Shown: piece by piece, positions 9,239-18,094 of the stretch
How positions within the stretch are numbered: position 1 is the first letter of the stretch
How the letters are laid out: each line of letters opens with the position of its first letter
Assembly (NCBI RefSeq): GCF_021730445.1
Contig: NZ_JADNRM010000005.1
Location: forward strand, 89,403 to 153,402
Length of the DNA: 64,000 nucleotides
Origin: Phocaeicola faecalis
GTDB taxonomy: Bacteria > Bacteroidota > Bacteroidia > Bacteroidales > Bacteroidaceae
Direction: 5' to 3'
Made by a program: the position numbers and the translations under genes
Notes under the pieces: model-generated
Told to the model about the DNA's origin: nothing
What the model saw: the letters and a program-made list of their open reading frames with translations, nothing else
The model's database searches: none

Positions 9239-10030
9239 TTAGTTCAGATTATATGTGTGTACACTCACTCCTTGCGCCGAGGGCAGGTAATTGATGCCAT
9301 ACCAGCACATTTGGAGCAGCACGAATGCCACAAGTGAGATAATCAATGCTTTCTTATAGTCGGCGGGACATCCCAAGCGGAAATGGATATAGGCCAGATA
9401 GCCAAACCAAGTAGCTGCCGCCCAAGTCTCCTTCGGATCCCATGCCCAGTAATGTCCCCATGCTTCTTTGGCCCATACTGCCCCGAAGAGCATTCCCAAA
9501 GTCATAAAGGCAAGTCCCACACAGATTAGATTATCACATAAATCGAGTTCTTGCCTTCCAGGTGTTTTCTTCTTGAACCATAGCAGGTAGACCGCCATCA
9601 CTGCAGCAGCCCCCAGCATGGCGTATGCAAACATATATACAATGACGTGAGGAGCAAACCATGGGCTTTGAAGCGCGGGCATCAACGTCTTATTATGAAT
9701 TTCAGGTTTAAACAGATTGATGCAGATAAAGACTAATGACAGAATGAAGCTGAAACTCAGAATCCATTTGTACTTCCAACGGAAGTAGGTTATCAGTCCT
9801 GCCAAGGGCAGGAAAAAAGAATACCACAAGCGTGTCTCTCCCATTGTGCGCATGGGCGGTCGCTCCAACGATATCCACATCAAGAGGATAAAGGTGAAGA
9901 ATATCGCCAGTCCTGCCAATGTAAAGCCGTAAACCAATGCCTTGCGTTTTCCTTTCCAAGCGGCAAAAGCGCCGATTGCCCAACAAATCAGAGCAACAAT
10001 GGCAAAGAAGATGAAATAATCCCAACTCAT
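9239..10030 (-). CDS. ccsA: Cytochrome c biogenesis protein CcsA/ResC type
   Basis: A 263-residue polytopic membrane protein with about eight hydrophobic segments. The haem-handling WWD-type motif appears as WGHYWAWDPKETWA (about residues 190-203), and conserved His residues flank it in SPWFAPHVIVYM and near the C-terminus (SVHTYN). Together with the ResB-type partner it forms the System II haem lyase, which exports haem and attaches it to CXXCH motifs in the periplasm. Its start overlaps the ResB gene stop by 4 bases, a tight translational coupling. In this operon its substrates would be NrfH and NrfA. The length is typical for the separate (unfused) CcsA of some Bacteroidetes. Confidence 0.88.
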   Translation of the reverse strand: MSWDYFIFFAIVALICWAIGAFAAWKGKRKALVYGFTLAGLAIFFTFILLMWISLERPPMRTMGETRLWYSFFLPLAGLITYFRWKYKWILSFSFILSLVFICINLFKPEIHNKTLMPALQSPWFAPHVIVYMFAYAMLGAAAVMAVYLLWFKKKTPGRQELDLCDNLICVGLAFMTLGMLFGAVWAKEAWGHYWAWDPKETWAAATWFGYLAYIHFRLGCPADYKKALIISLVAFVLLQMCWYGINYLPSAQGVSVHTYNLN

Positions 10031-11295
10031 GAGTGTGCCTCCTTTCTTTCTTCAACCTGTCCGGACTCTCTTCTCCCCAGCTGGGCGGTGGTAAACAAAC
10101 AGACGGCACCGAGAATCATCATGCCGATACCGATATAGACATAAGGTAGCCAAGGGTCGCGCACTAATTCAAAGACGCTGATGTTACTCCATCGTCCTTT
10201 TGTTTCATCGTAACTCAACTGATAGATTTTCCAACCGTCTATTTCGTATGGTTTGTTGACTTCTATCGTGCCCGATTCCTGCTTACCGCTTTCTGTGTAC
10301 AGGGTCACATCCGAAGCAAAACGTTGCGGTTCGCGTTCGGGCATCACCATACTTATCCGGTCATTCAGTTTCAGGGCTTTGTAGGGAAACATAAAACTAC
10401 CGCAGCTCACCCACCCCTCTTTGGTTTCATGGGTTTTGCGGTTCTTTGCTTTCAGATAGATAGCATACGTTGCCCCCATCGAACGAAACTCGGTGAAACG
10501 AAGGGTATCTTCCGTTGCCACCAAAGCCGCTTCGGGGATGGACTGCGTGATATTCAACTCCCAGTCCAGCAGGTCGCCATGCGACACTCCTTCTTCCAAC
10601 AGCACATGGGCAGGAGCGTCTTCGGGTAATACCTTACCGGTGGCATTGTCAATCAACATAAGCTTAGGAGGATATTCATCGATGGTAAAGTCGTTGAGTT
10701 CGATAGCCAAAGGAAGTTCCACCAAATTTTGATTTTCTTCATCTTGAGCACGCCATTCAGTATTGCCCAAAGAGGTGGTCATACGAAGGCGCTGCATATC
10801 GGCATTGCCCAAAGTGGCGGCAACCAATGCTATAAAAAGTCCGACATGGTTAAGCAGAAAGGGAATTTTTTTCCAATGGAAGGGAAAGGTGGAACGAAGA
10901 ATGGTCATCCCCAACGACAGACTCATCCATATATATAGGAGTACGAAAGACCAAGAAGAGAGCATTTGGGTAAAAAGCCCCTCCACCGCATCAATGGCAT
11001 GATGCGAAGGAACCTGCTTCACCAATCCCATCAGGACAGTGGCTACCACTACCCAAAGCAAAGAAGAAACGGCAGCCGTATAATGACTCAGCCAACCAAA
11101 TACATAGACCTTCTTCCGCAGGGCATTCATTACTCCCAACAGAATCAGAAAAGCTGCCAATACGATTACATTCACCGGAAAGGCAATCCAGTCCCATTCT
11201 ATTTTACCGACAGTTGCCTGTAACAGAATTCCTGTTACAAGCAGACCGGCACCAATCATGATACCTTCTCTCAACTTCCAAGGTTTATTCCACAT
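10027..11295 (-). CDS. resB: Cytochrome c biogenesis protein ResB/Ccs1 type
   Basis: A 422-residue membrane protein with transmembrane helices near residues 12-30, 36-56, 68-90 and about 110-130, then a large periplasmic domain of about 220 residues (strands such as DGWKIYQLSYDETKGRWSNISVFELVRDPWLPYVYIG) and a last helix near residue 390. This layout is that of ResB/Ccs1, the second half of the System II cytochrome c haem lyase. It lies 60 bases behind nrfA, with a hairpin between them, and overlaps the CcsA-type gene by 4 bases. It presumably presents reduced apocytochrome to the haem channel and here would serve the multihaem Nrf proteins. Confidence 0.85.
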   Translation of the reverse strand: MWNKPWKLREGIMIGAGLLVTGILLQATVGKIEWDWIAFPVNVIVLAAFLILLGVMNALRKKVYVFGWLSHYTAAVSSLLWVVVATVLMGLVKQVPSHHAIDAVEGLFTQMLSSWSFVLLYIWMSLSLGMTILRSTFPFHWKKIPFLLNHVGLFIALVAATLGNADMQRLRMTTSLGNTEWRAQDEENQNLVELPLAIELNDFTIDEYPPKLMLIDNATGKVLPEDAPAHVLLEEGVSHGDLLDWELNITQSIPEAALVATEDTLRFTEFRSMGATYAIYLKAKNRKTHETKEGWVSCGSFMFPYKALKLNDRISMVMPEREPQRFASDVTLYTESGKQESGTIEVNKPYEIDGWKIYQLSYDETKGRWSNISVFELVRDPWLPYVYIGIGMMILGAVCLFTTAQLGRRESGQVEERKEAHS

Positions 11296-11313
11296 AGTTC
11301 ATTCCTTATCATT

Positions 11314-11346
11314 CACAGGAACGAATCTTAAGTATCCGTTCCTGTG
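11314..11346 (-). other. Stem-loop between nrfA and resB
   Basis: CACAGGAACG (11314-11323) pairs with CGTTCCTGTG (11337-11346): a perfect 10-bp stem with a 13-base loop in the 60-base nrfA-resB gap. No T-run follows, so it is more likely an mRNA processing or stability element, or a weak attenuator, than a full terminator. Confidence 0.55.
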
Positions 11347-11355
11347 CTAATCAAT

Positions 11356-12837
11356 TTATAATTTCGCAATGCGTCCGTTAGCCTTTGCTTTTTCCAACCA
11401 GCCTGGAACAGCTTCTTTCAAGAACTTGTCTTTTGCCGCTTTCTCGGCAGGAATATCCAAACCGATATATTGCTGAGCTTTTTCTTTTGTCGAAATGTCC
11501 GGCATCGGAACGTCATCGGTATAACCGTGAACGGCCAACACCTTAGAAATAGCCAGTCGCGCCTGCATTGCCTTATCCAATCCGTGTCCCAAGATACGTT
11601 GGATTTCTTGCGGAGCATGGAAAGCACCACCATGAGAAGCCACACCGAAGTCCCATCTCCACTGTGCCTGACGGATTAGTTTCAGTGCTTCTCTCATCTG
11701 GTCTTCCGTAGCTCCCTTATCCCATGCAAACTTCGCTTCAATATGTGCCTTAGCCAATTCTTGTTCCAAACGGGTACGCGCTTCATTTGCTTTGCGCTGA
11801 CGGTCGTACACATTATTACGAAGCGTCTCCTCACTCTCACGATGGCAAGTCTGGCAAGTGCGGTCAATCATAGCCAACGGACTCTGAATGTGGTGATCGC
11901 TGAACTTCACGCCGCCTTCACTCTTGTAAGGCATATGACAATCGGCACACGACACACCGCGCTGAGCATGAATGCCCATCTGAGAGATTTCATAATCAGG
12001 ATGCTGGGCTTTCAGGATTCGTGCACGACTCAACTTGTGGGTGTAATCGGCAAAATCGGTCTCATCATAATATTCTTCCATCGCCTCAACAGTAAAACCT
12101 TTGTCCCATGGGAATGTCAGATACTTACCGTCGCCCTTGAAATAATATTCCACATGGCATTGCGCACAAACCAATGAACGCATTTCCTGCGGAGTGGCTT
12201 TGGTAATGTCCTTTCCCTGACGGCGGAATGCTTCTATCAAAGCCGGACGGCTGATATGAAGATTCATATTTTCAGGTTCATGACAATCAGCACAACCGAT
12301 AGGATTTACTATTTCACTACCGAATGCCGCCCATTTGTTATTATAAAAAGAGTCCACACCGATAGCCTCCATCATACGGGGTACATCCGGACTCTTGCAA
12401 GTCCAACAAGTAGAGGGTTGAGGCCCTTCGGTTGCACTCATCGGCGCACCGGTACGCAAGCTTGCTGTGATATCTTCAATGGCATGCATATGTCCGCGCG
12501 GCGTCGAGTAATCCTTCGAGAAGGCATAACCAGCCCACAAAACTACCATTTCCGGGCGTTTTTCCAAAACATCTACCGCAACATTTCCATTAAACTCACT
12601 CTCAAAGTCTGTCTTTGCCGTTTCAGTCCATGTTTGATATTCACGCGGATAATTCTCACCGAAAATCGGATTGCGGGCTTCGATGCCCGTTATCTCTACC
12701 TTTTTATTATTAAAGACGCTTGCCAGTTCTGCCCGCCGCTCCATCAATGATGAAACCGTCAGTCCCAACACAAACACGACAGCCATCGAACCACCGAACA
12801 ACAGCCATCCTTGCCAAGATTTTAATTTCTTTTCCAT
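11356..12837 (-). CDS. nrfA: Ammonia-forming cytochrome c nitrite reductase NrfA
   Basis: A 493-residue pentahaem enzyme that reduces nitrite to ammonium with six electrons in the periplasm. An uncleaved or cleaved N-terminal membrane segment (about residues 11-31) is followed by the catalytic-haem motif CWTCK at 144-148, whose Lys is the distal haem ligand and the signature of NrfA. Four bis-His haem motifs follow: CADCH (182-186), CAQCH (224-228), CADCH (297-301) and CQTCH (328-332). All five sites are intact and the length is normal. It lies 21 bases behind nrfH, its membrane electron donor, and is followed by cytochrome c maturation genes. In Bacteroides this allows nitrite detoxification and an electron sink under anaerobic growth. 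Confidence 0.97.
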   Translation of the reverse strand: MEKKLKSWQGWLLFGGSMAVVFVLGLTVSSLMERRAELASVFNNKKVEITGIEARNPIFGENYPREYQTWTETAKTDFESEFNGNVAVDVLEKRPEMVVLWAGYAFSKDYSTPRGHMHAIEDITASLRTGAPMSATEGPQPSTCWTCKSPDVPRMMEAIGVDSFYNNKWAAFGSEIVNPIGCADCHEPENMNLHISRPALIEAFRRQGKDITKATPQEMRSLVCAQCHVEYYFKGDGKYLTFPWDKGFTVEAMEEYYDETDFADYTHKLSRARILKAQHPDYEISQMGIHAQRGVSCADCHMPYKSEGGVKFSDHHIQSPLAMIDRTCQTCHRESEETLRNNVYDRQRKANEARTRLEQELAKAHIEAKFAWDKGATEDQMREALKLIRQAQWRWDFGVASHGGAFHAPQEIQRILGHGLDKAMQARLAISKVLAVHGYTDDVPMPDISTKEKAQQYIGLDIPAEKAAKDKFLKEAVPGWLEKAKANGRIAKL

Positions 12838-12858
12838 CGTATGTTTTTCCTTTGATTA

Positions 12859-13449
12859 TTATTTCTTTTTTATTCTCTGTAACCATTCAGGTACGGGCGA
12901 TGCCGGATAGGGTACCAACGCGGCAGGAGTAGAGGACAGAGTATTCGTTCCTCCGTGGGGCACATCCCTGTGACAATCCCAACATGCCTTTCCGTGTCCA
13001 ACCTGTGCCATCATGTAGTCAATCTTTCCCGCATTGACAAACTCGTTATTCAACTGCGTATGACAACGGATGCAATTATTCATAATCACATTAGCGCTTT
13101 CGTCATTCGCCTTTATCACCTGCGACTCGCTATGGGTGAGGAAAGCAGCCACATGCCGCATGCCATCCATTCCCTTGAATGTCCATTTCTTCACGGCATT
13201 TTCATGGGGCACATGGCAATCGTTACACGTAGCATTACGGCTGTGAGAACTGTGAAACCATGTAGCATAATAAGGAGCCATAATATGGCAATTGACACAA
13301 GCCGACGAATCGTCGCCCAAATAAGTATGCGCCCGCAGCAAATAGAGGAACAACCCTCCGCCACCTGCCACAACGCCACACACAATCACGGCCAGTACCT
13401 TCCACTTGCGAGAAGGGAGCAGTGTATTGATAAGTGTCGATATTTTCAT
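12859..13449 (-). CDS. nrfH: Tetrahaem cytochrome c quinol dehydrogenase NrfH
   Basis: A 196-residue NapC/NirT/NrfH-type protein that takes electrons from menaquinol and passes them to NrfA. One N-terminal transmembrane helix (VLAVIVCGVVAGGGGLFLYLL) is followed by four haem motifs: CVNCH, CNDCH, CIRCH and CWDCH. I chose the ATG at 13449 (MKISTLIN) and not the in-frame ATG at 13470, because a good -7 box (13468-13475) overlaps the upstream codon and an AAGAAG ribosome site precedes 13449. It is the first gene of the nrfHA-resB-ccsA-barrel operon, and a palindromic operator lies upstream. Confidence 0.95.
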   Translation of the reverse strand: MKISTLINTLLPSRKWKVLAVIVCGVVAGGGGLFLYLLRAHTYLGDDSSACVNCHIMAPYYATWFHSSHSRNATCNDCHVPHENAVKKWTFKGMDGMRHVAAFLTHSESQVIKANDESANVIMNNCIRCHTQLNNEFVNAGKIDYMMAQVGHGKACWDCHRDVPHGGTNTLSSTPAALVPYPASPVPEWLQRIKKK

Positions 13450-13467
13450 AACATCTTCTTTTTTTTG

Positions 13468-13475
13468 CAAAAATA
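13468..13475 (-). promoter_or_regulatory. -7 box of the nrfHA operon promoter
   Basis: TATTTTTG on the minus strand matches TAnnTTTG. It implies a transcript start near 13464, about 15 bases before the chosen nrfH ATG. Confidence 0.65.
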
Positions 13476-13495
13476 GAAAGTCAAGACTAATAAAA

Positions 13496-13513
13496 GTGTA
13501 ATCATGATTACAC
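13496..13513. promoter_or_regulatory. Perfect 18-bp palindrome, likely Crp/Fnr-type operator
   Basis: GTGTAATCATGATTACAC is identical to its reverse complement. It lies between the divergent nrfH gene and the Crp/Fnr-family gene. Its centre (13504.5) is about 41 bases upstream of the inferred nrfH transcript start, the spacing of class II activation by Crp/Fnr proteins. The likely binder is the product of 13600-14295. Confidence 0.7.
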
Positions 13514-13571
13514 CCAGCAGATATTTACTAAATATTCCTTGGTAAGTTAAACGAATGTTTTTTTTATTTCC

Positions 13572-13579
13572 TATCTTTG
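13572..13579 (+). promoter_or_regulatory. -7 box for the Crp/Fnr-type regulator
   Basis: TATCTTTG matches TAnnTTTG and lies 20 bases upstream of the ATG at 13600. It also excludes an in-frame ATG at 13555 as the usual start. Confidence 0.6.
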
Positions 13580-13599
13580 TCGCATCACTATCTCACACC

Positions 13600-14295
13600 A
13601 TGGAAAAGATACTGTGTACGAAAGAACATAAGGAGTCATTGTTTCAAATCCCTCTGTTCAGAGATTTGCCTCAAAATGTAAAGTCTACCTTGCTCGAAAG
13701 GTTGGATTATCAATTGTACCATGTCAACAAGAAAGACGAAGTGGCACGGCAAGGAACTTCCTGTAAATGCTTATACGTATTATTATCGGGAAAACTAAGA
13801 GCCGACATTATCGACGGCTCCGGTAATGAAGTAATGATAGAATATATCATAGCACCACGTGCATTTGCCACTCCCCATTTGTTTAACACGGTAGACAACC
13901 GTTTGCCTGTCACTTTCACCGCATTGGAAGACAGCGTTCTGTTTACCGCCTCCCGCGAATCCACTTTCAAATTAATCAGCGAAGAGCCCAACATTCTGCG
14001 CAGTTTCCTGTGCATCACCGGCAACTGCAATCAATGTACAGTGGCACGCCTCAATGTACTTTCATACAAAAATGTACGCGACCGCTTCGTCGCTTACCTG
14101 TTTGAGCATAAGCATTCGAATTCCTCTAAAATACAAATACTCCACAACCAAGTGCAACTGGCGGAATATCTCAACGTCACCCGTCCTGCGCTATCCAAAG
14201 AGATAAACAAAATGATAAAAGAGGGACTTATTATCCTTGATGGGAAAAATGTAGAACTGTTAAAAGGAAGCCATCCCGGTAATTATTTATTGTAA
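13600..14295 (+). CDS. Crp/Fnr family transcription regulator
   Basis: A 231-residue regulator: N-terminal cyclic-nucleotide-binding-like barrel (about residues 20-135, LYVLLSGKLRADIIDGSGNEVMIEYI) and C-terminal winged helix-turn-helix (about 160-225, NQVQLAEYLNVTRPALSKEINKMIKEGLI). Such proteins bind palindromes as dimers. I use the ATG at 13600 because the promoter box lies between it and the upstream in-frame ATG at 13555. A Cys group (CITGNCNQC) sits near the linker and could sense redox state or nitrogen oxides, but no FNR-type Fe-S cluster spacing is evident. Divergent position next to nrfHA, with a palindrome between, makes it the probable nitrite/NO-responsive activator of that operon. 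HcpR-like roles are known for relatives; the assignment here is inference. Confidence 0.9.
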   Translation: MEKILCTKEHKESLFQIPLFRDLPQNVKSTLLERLDYQLYHVNKKDEVARQGTSCKCLYVLLSGKLRADIIDGSGNEVMIEYIIAPRAFATPHLFNTVDNRLPVTFTALEDSVLFTASRESTFKLISEEPNILRSFLCITGNCNQCTVARLNVLSYKNVRDRFVAYLFEHKHSNSSKIQILHNQVQLAEYLNVTRPALSKEINKMIKEGLIILDGKNVELLKGSHPGNYLL

Positions 14296-14373
14296 GCACC
14301 TTGCCTGCCTTCTCTTTCTACTTAATCATTTAAAAGAAAAACGCTTTTATAGTATTAATTATAAAAGAATTGC

Positions 14374-14381
14374 TACTTTTG
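14374..14381 (+). promoter_or_regulatory. -7 box for the sensor kinase gene at 14401
   Basis: TACTTTTG matches TAnnTTTG 19 bases upstream of the start codon. Confidence 0.5.
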
Positions 14382-14400
14382 TAAAACACACACGTAGGAT

Positions 14401-16536
14401 ATGAAGAAGGTTATTGAACGTACAATCAGAATTTTATTGGCTGAAATATTTCTTTTCTGCCCGATAATGATGAGTCAAAACAATCCTTATAAAATAAACG
14501 ACCAACTCTTTTCTTATTATCAGAAATGTACTCGCTCCATCAAACAGCCCAAAGTATTGCTCATGGCCGACACACTTTTCCACCTAGCCGAACAAAAGGG
14601 AGACGTGAAAGCACAATGCCTTGCCAAAAACCTGAAATCCGACCATTACTATTACACCGACAACATCACCGCACTCCTGAAAGAGAAGGAAAAAGTGGCA
14701 GACTTTGCACGCAAGACCCCTTATAAACAATACATATTCGGCGCATGGAACCGGATTATTACTTACTACCTACGCAACTGGGAATATGATGCCGCCCTCA
14801 GCGAACTGAAAAAATACCAAAACGAAGCCTTACGCCTCAACAATTCTTACGGTATCGGGCAAAGCTATATACAAATGGGAGATGTTTACTTTCAGCAGAA
14901 AATGCCGCAAATTGCCGTTCAGCAATACCAACAGGCAGTGGATTATTACAAATCGGTGGGGAAAGACAATGAATTATATTATCCCTATTATACCTTGGCA
15001 GCCAGCTATATCAATCTAAACGATTATAAAAAAGCAGAGGAATACACATTAAAATCTATCGAATTATCTCCTAATGACAAAGCCAAAGCCAGCGCACATA
15101 TCAATTTATTACGCATCTATACTAGAACCAAAGAGTTCGAAAAGGCAAAAGAAATTATACCTATTTTAAAATCTTATAAAAAGAATGATGTCTTGCAGAC
15201 AGGTACTCTACAAAACTATTACATCATCATGGCTACATATCTTATGCACACCGAAAAATATGAAGATGCCATGACCTATAGCGATTCTATCAGAAACCTA
15301 CAAATTCAATGGGAGCTGAAAAGCCGGATTTATGAAAAGATGAAAGACTTTGAAACCGCCTATACTTACCAACTGAACAGTGCATTGATGCGCGATTCTT
15401 TGTCTCAAGCACGCAATAATGAACTTTTAGCTGACTACAACGCCCGTTTCAACAATCAAAAACTGGAATTGGAAAAGAACCGGCTGACGCTTCAAAATAC
15501 GGAAATGCGCCTCAGCCAACTGCAAGACCGGGAAAAGATGATGATGCTGGAAAAGGAACAGACACGCATCGAGCTGGAGAACCGCAACTTGCAGTTGAAG
15601 CAACAACAAACAGCCATCGAACTGCAAAAAGCCGAAACACAAAAACAACGTCTGGAAGTCATACATAAACAAGAACAGTTGCAACGCATCAAGATGGAGC
15701 AAGAAGCCAATGAGCACAAAGCCTGGGTTATATTCTCCATTTTGATATTGATTTCCGGCTTCTCCTTCATATATGCACTCACACGCAGACAGCATGCCAA
15801 GCATTTAAAGGTAGAGAAAGAAGCTGCAGAGAAAGCACGGCGGCAGGCAGAAAAAGCAGACAAGCTGAAATCGGCTTTCCTGCAGAATCTCAGTCATGAA
15901 ATCCGTACGCCTCTCAATGCCATCATCGGTTTTAATGATTTGCTGAACGATGCCGATGCGGAATTCAGCGAAGAAGAACGGAGCGAACTGCTCGGCCATC
16001 TGCACACCAATACCAATTTATTGCTTACATTGGTAAATGACGTGCTCGACCTAAGCAAACTGGAAAGCGGTAACTATAATATCTCTTTAACTAATGTCGT
16101 TTTGCCCGAACTGTGCCAATCTACTTTGGCAGGTGTGGCACACAGAGTGGCCGAAGGCGTCAGACTGGAACTGAAGCAACCCGATACGGAAATCATCCTG
16201 AATACAGACGCACAACGCCTGCAGCAGATTTTGACCAACCTGCTGGTCAATGCCTGTAAATACACTTCCCAAGGTAGCATCACCCTGGCTTATGAGATAG
16301 CAGGTCACTCTATCATTTTCTCTGTTACCGATACTGGCAGCGGCATTGATAAAGAAAAAGATGAATTGATTTTCCAACGTTTCGAAAAGCTGGACAGCAT
16401 GAATCCGGGCTTCGGACTCGGCCTGAGTATTTGCCGGAGCCTCGCTACCCTGTTGGGAGGTAAAATCTATCTGGATACACAATACACCGGAGGTGCAAGA
16501 TTTGTTGTGGAACTCCCCTTACAGCCTCCGGCATAA
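14401..16536 (+). CDS. Tetratricopeptide sensor histidine kinase
   Basis: A 711-residue membrane kinase. After a signal segment come tetratricopeptide-like helix pairs (about residues 110-330, for example GIGQSYIQMGDVYFQQKMPQIAVQQYQQAVDYY in pieces) in the periplasm. A long coiled coil (about 340-435) and one transmembrane helix (about 438-460) follow. The cytoplasmic part has a dimerization/phosphoacceptor domain with His499 (NLSHEIRTPLNAI) and an intact ATPase domain (NLLVNACKYT, DTGSGI, GFGLGLSIC). There is no receiver or DNA-binding domain, so it needs a separate response regulator, and none lies in the window. The stimulus is unknown. Its position next to the nrf regulator and the Fe-S pair suggests, but does not show, a link to redox metabolism. 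Confidence 0.9.
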   Translation: MKKVIERTIRILLAEIFLFCPIMMSQNNPYKINDQLFSYYQKCTRSIKQPKVLLMADTLFHLAEQKGDVKAQCLAKNLKSDHYYYTDNITALLKEKEKVADFARKTPYKQYIFGAWNRIITYYLRNWEYDAALSELKKYQNEALRLNNSYGIGQSYIQMGDVYFQQKMPQIAVQQYQQAVDYYKSVGKDNELYYPYYTLAASYINLNDYKKAEEYTLKSIELSPNDKAKASAHINLLRIYTRTKEFEKAKEIIPILKSYKKNDVLQTGTLQNYYIIMATYLMHTEKYEDAMTYSDSIRNLQIQWELKSRIYEKMKDFETAYTYQLNSALMRDSLSQARNNELLADYNARFNNQKLELEKNRLTLQNTEMRLSQLQDREKMMMLEKEQTRIELENRNLQLKQQQTAIELQKAETQKQRLEVIHKQEQLQRIKMEQEANEHKAWVIFSILILISGFSFIYALTRRQHAKHLKVEKEAAEKARRQAEKADKLKSAFLQNLSHEIRTPLNAIIGFNDLLNDADAEFSEEERSELLGHLHTNTNLLLTLVNDVLDLSKLESGNYNISLTNVVLPELCQSTLAGVAHRVAEGVRLELKQPDTEIILNTDAQRLQQILTNLLVNACKYTSQGSITLAYEIAGHSIIFSVTDTGSGIDKEKDELIFQRFEKLDSMNPGFGLGLSICRSLATLLGGKIYLDTQYTGGARFVVELPLQPPA

Positions 16537-16572
16537 CGACTCCCTATTCTTTTCTATAAATTTTAGTTCTGA

Positions 16573-18084
16573 TTAAATGACCCGATGCGCTTCGTGCCCT
16601 TCCACATAAATGGCACTGAAAGGACGTGCCGGACAAAGATTTTCACACGCACCACAACCGATGCAACGTTCTGTGTTTACTACAGGTATTTGTAAAGAAG
16701 AGGCATCTTCGGCATCTTGAGGAACCATCTGAATAGCTCCTGTCGGACAATGCCGTGCACAGTTGCCACAACTCACTCCGTCGGTTTTGACCACACAGTT
16801 CTGCGCAATCCACACTGCATGTCCAATCTGAATACTTGACTTATCCACTGTAGTAATGGGACGAATGGCTCCTGCCGGACAGACCTCGGCACACTTCACG
16901 CACTCGGGGCGGCAGTAGCCGCGCTCATAAGACATTTCGGGCTGCATCAGATGTTTTAAATCAGACGAAGGACGAAGCACTTGATTAGGACAAGCCGACA
17001 CACACAATTGACACGCCGTACAGTGTTGTGCGAAATGCCCGATACCCGACGCTCCTGCAGGAACAAGCCGTGTGGCACGGTCGGGCACCTTCTTGTCTAT
17101 TATTGCAGCCAGCCCGCCATCTACCTTCTTCTCTTGTGCCTTCAGTAAAGCACCGGCGGTAAGCAAAGCCGAAACAGTGAGAAAACCGCGACGAGACTGA
17201 TCCACTTTTTCCGCTTCCGAAGCGGTAGCATGCGCCACCGCCGGCTGTTTCTTTTGAAGCATTCGTCCGGGCAAATAACGGATGGCTCCCTGACGGCATT
17301 TGTCTATACAATCCATACACGCCACACAGCGGCTATAGTCTATTTCATGAGCCTTGGGATTGATACAGGAAGACTTGCAATTACGTGCGCACAGCCCGCA
17401 ACCATTACATTTGGAAGTATCGATAACCAACTTAAAATATGAATATCGGGAAAGAAAACCGAGCACCGTACCTACCGGACAAACCGTGTTGCAATAAGTG
17501 CGGCCGCCTCGCCATGCCAGCACAAAAAGAACCGCAAAGGTAACGGCAGCCACCGCAAAGGTAGAGATTCCTTTCATCCATATATCCACCGAATAAAAAG
17601 CATAACTGTCCATCCGTTCGGCAAAGTATGCCAACAAGTTGTTCCCCCACTGATAAAAAGGAGCAAAAAGATGGGCGACGATTCTACCGTATGAGCTGTA
17701 AGGAGCCAGCAAAGCAGCCAACGGCACCACACCTGCCACCAATACAGCCACAAACAACACCAACAGGGAATAACGCAGCCACGACACTGCGGGAGAGTAA
17801 CGGAAACGGTTCTTTTTCACCTTTCCCGAAAAACAGGAAATAATATCCTGAAAGACACCCAACGGACAAATGACCGAACAATAAATGCGCCCGAACACCA
17901 AAGTGAGAATCACCAGCACCGCCACAATTCCTACATTCAAGGCCAACACCGCAGGCAAAAACTGAATCTTTGCCATCCAGCCGAACCAACCGTGTAAAGT
18001 GCCTGTAAAATCAAGAAACAGCAAGGTAATCAGGGAGAAAAACAGCACAGCAGCCGTCAGTCTTATTTTACGTAACATAAGCAT
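16573..18084 (-). CDS. Membrane-bound polyferredoxin (NapH-like 4Fe-4S protein)
   Basis: A 503-residue iron-sulfur membrane protein. The N-terminal half has about five transmembrane helices and two NapH-type CxxxCP motifs (CSVICPLG and CNTVCPVG). The middle carries ferredoxin motifs CNGCGLCARNC and CVACMDCIDKC. A basic segment and a second signal-like segment (RRGFLTVSALLTAGALL) lead to four more clusters (CTACQLCVSACP, CVKCAEVCP, CGNCARHCP, CIGCGACENLCP). It should carry electrons between the quinone pool or cytoplasm and a partner. The partner is probably the Fe-S aldo/keto reductase, whose gene is 10 bases upstream on the same strand. The RRGFLT segment inside the chain looks like a fused Tat-type signal, suggesting fusion of a NapH-like and a NapG-like protein. 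Confidence 0.85.
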   Translation of the reverse strand: MLMLRKIRLTAAVLFFSLITLLFLDFTGTLHGWFGWMAKIQFLPAVLALNVGIVAVLVILTLVFGRIYCSVICPLGVFQDIISCFSGKVKKNRFRYSPAVSWLRYSLLVLFVAVLVAGVVPLAALLAPYSSYGRIVAHLFAPFYQWGNNLLAYFAERMDSYAFYSVDIWMKGISTFAVAAVTFAVLFVLAWRGGRTYCNTVCPVGTVLGFLSRYSYFKLVIDTSKCNGCGLCARNCKSSCINPKAHEIDYSRCVACMDCIDKCRQGAIRYLPGRMLQKKQPAVAHATASEAEKVDQSRRGFLTVSALLTAGALLKAQEKKVDGGLAAIIDKKVPDRATRLVPAGASGIGHFAQHCTACQLCVSACPNQVLRPSSDLKHLMQPEMSYERGYCRPECVKCAEVCPAGAIRPITTVDKSSIQIGHAVWIAQNCVVKTDGVSCGNCARHCPTGAIQMVPQDAEDASSLQIPVVNTERCIGCGACENLCPARPFSAIYVEGHEAHRVI

Positions 18085-18094
18085 TCGTTTTTTA

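Noticed and set aside
13555..13599. Extended start of the Crp/Fnr-type gene
   Set aside because: The -7 box at 13572-13579 lies inside this extension, so the transcript begins after it.
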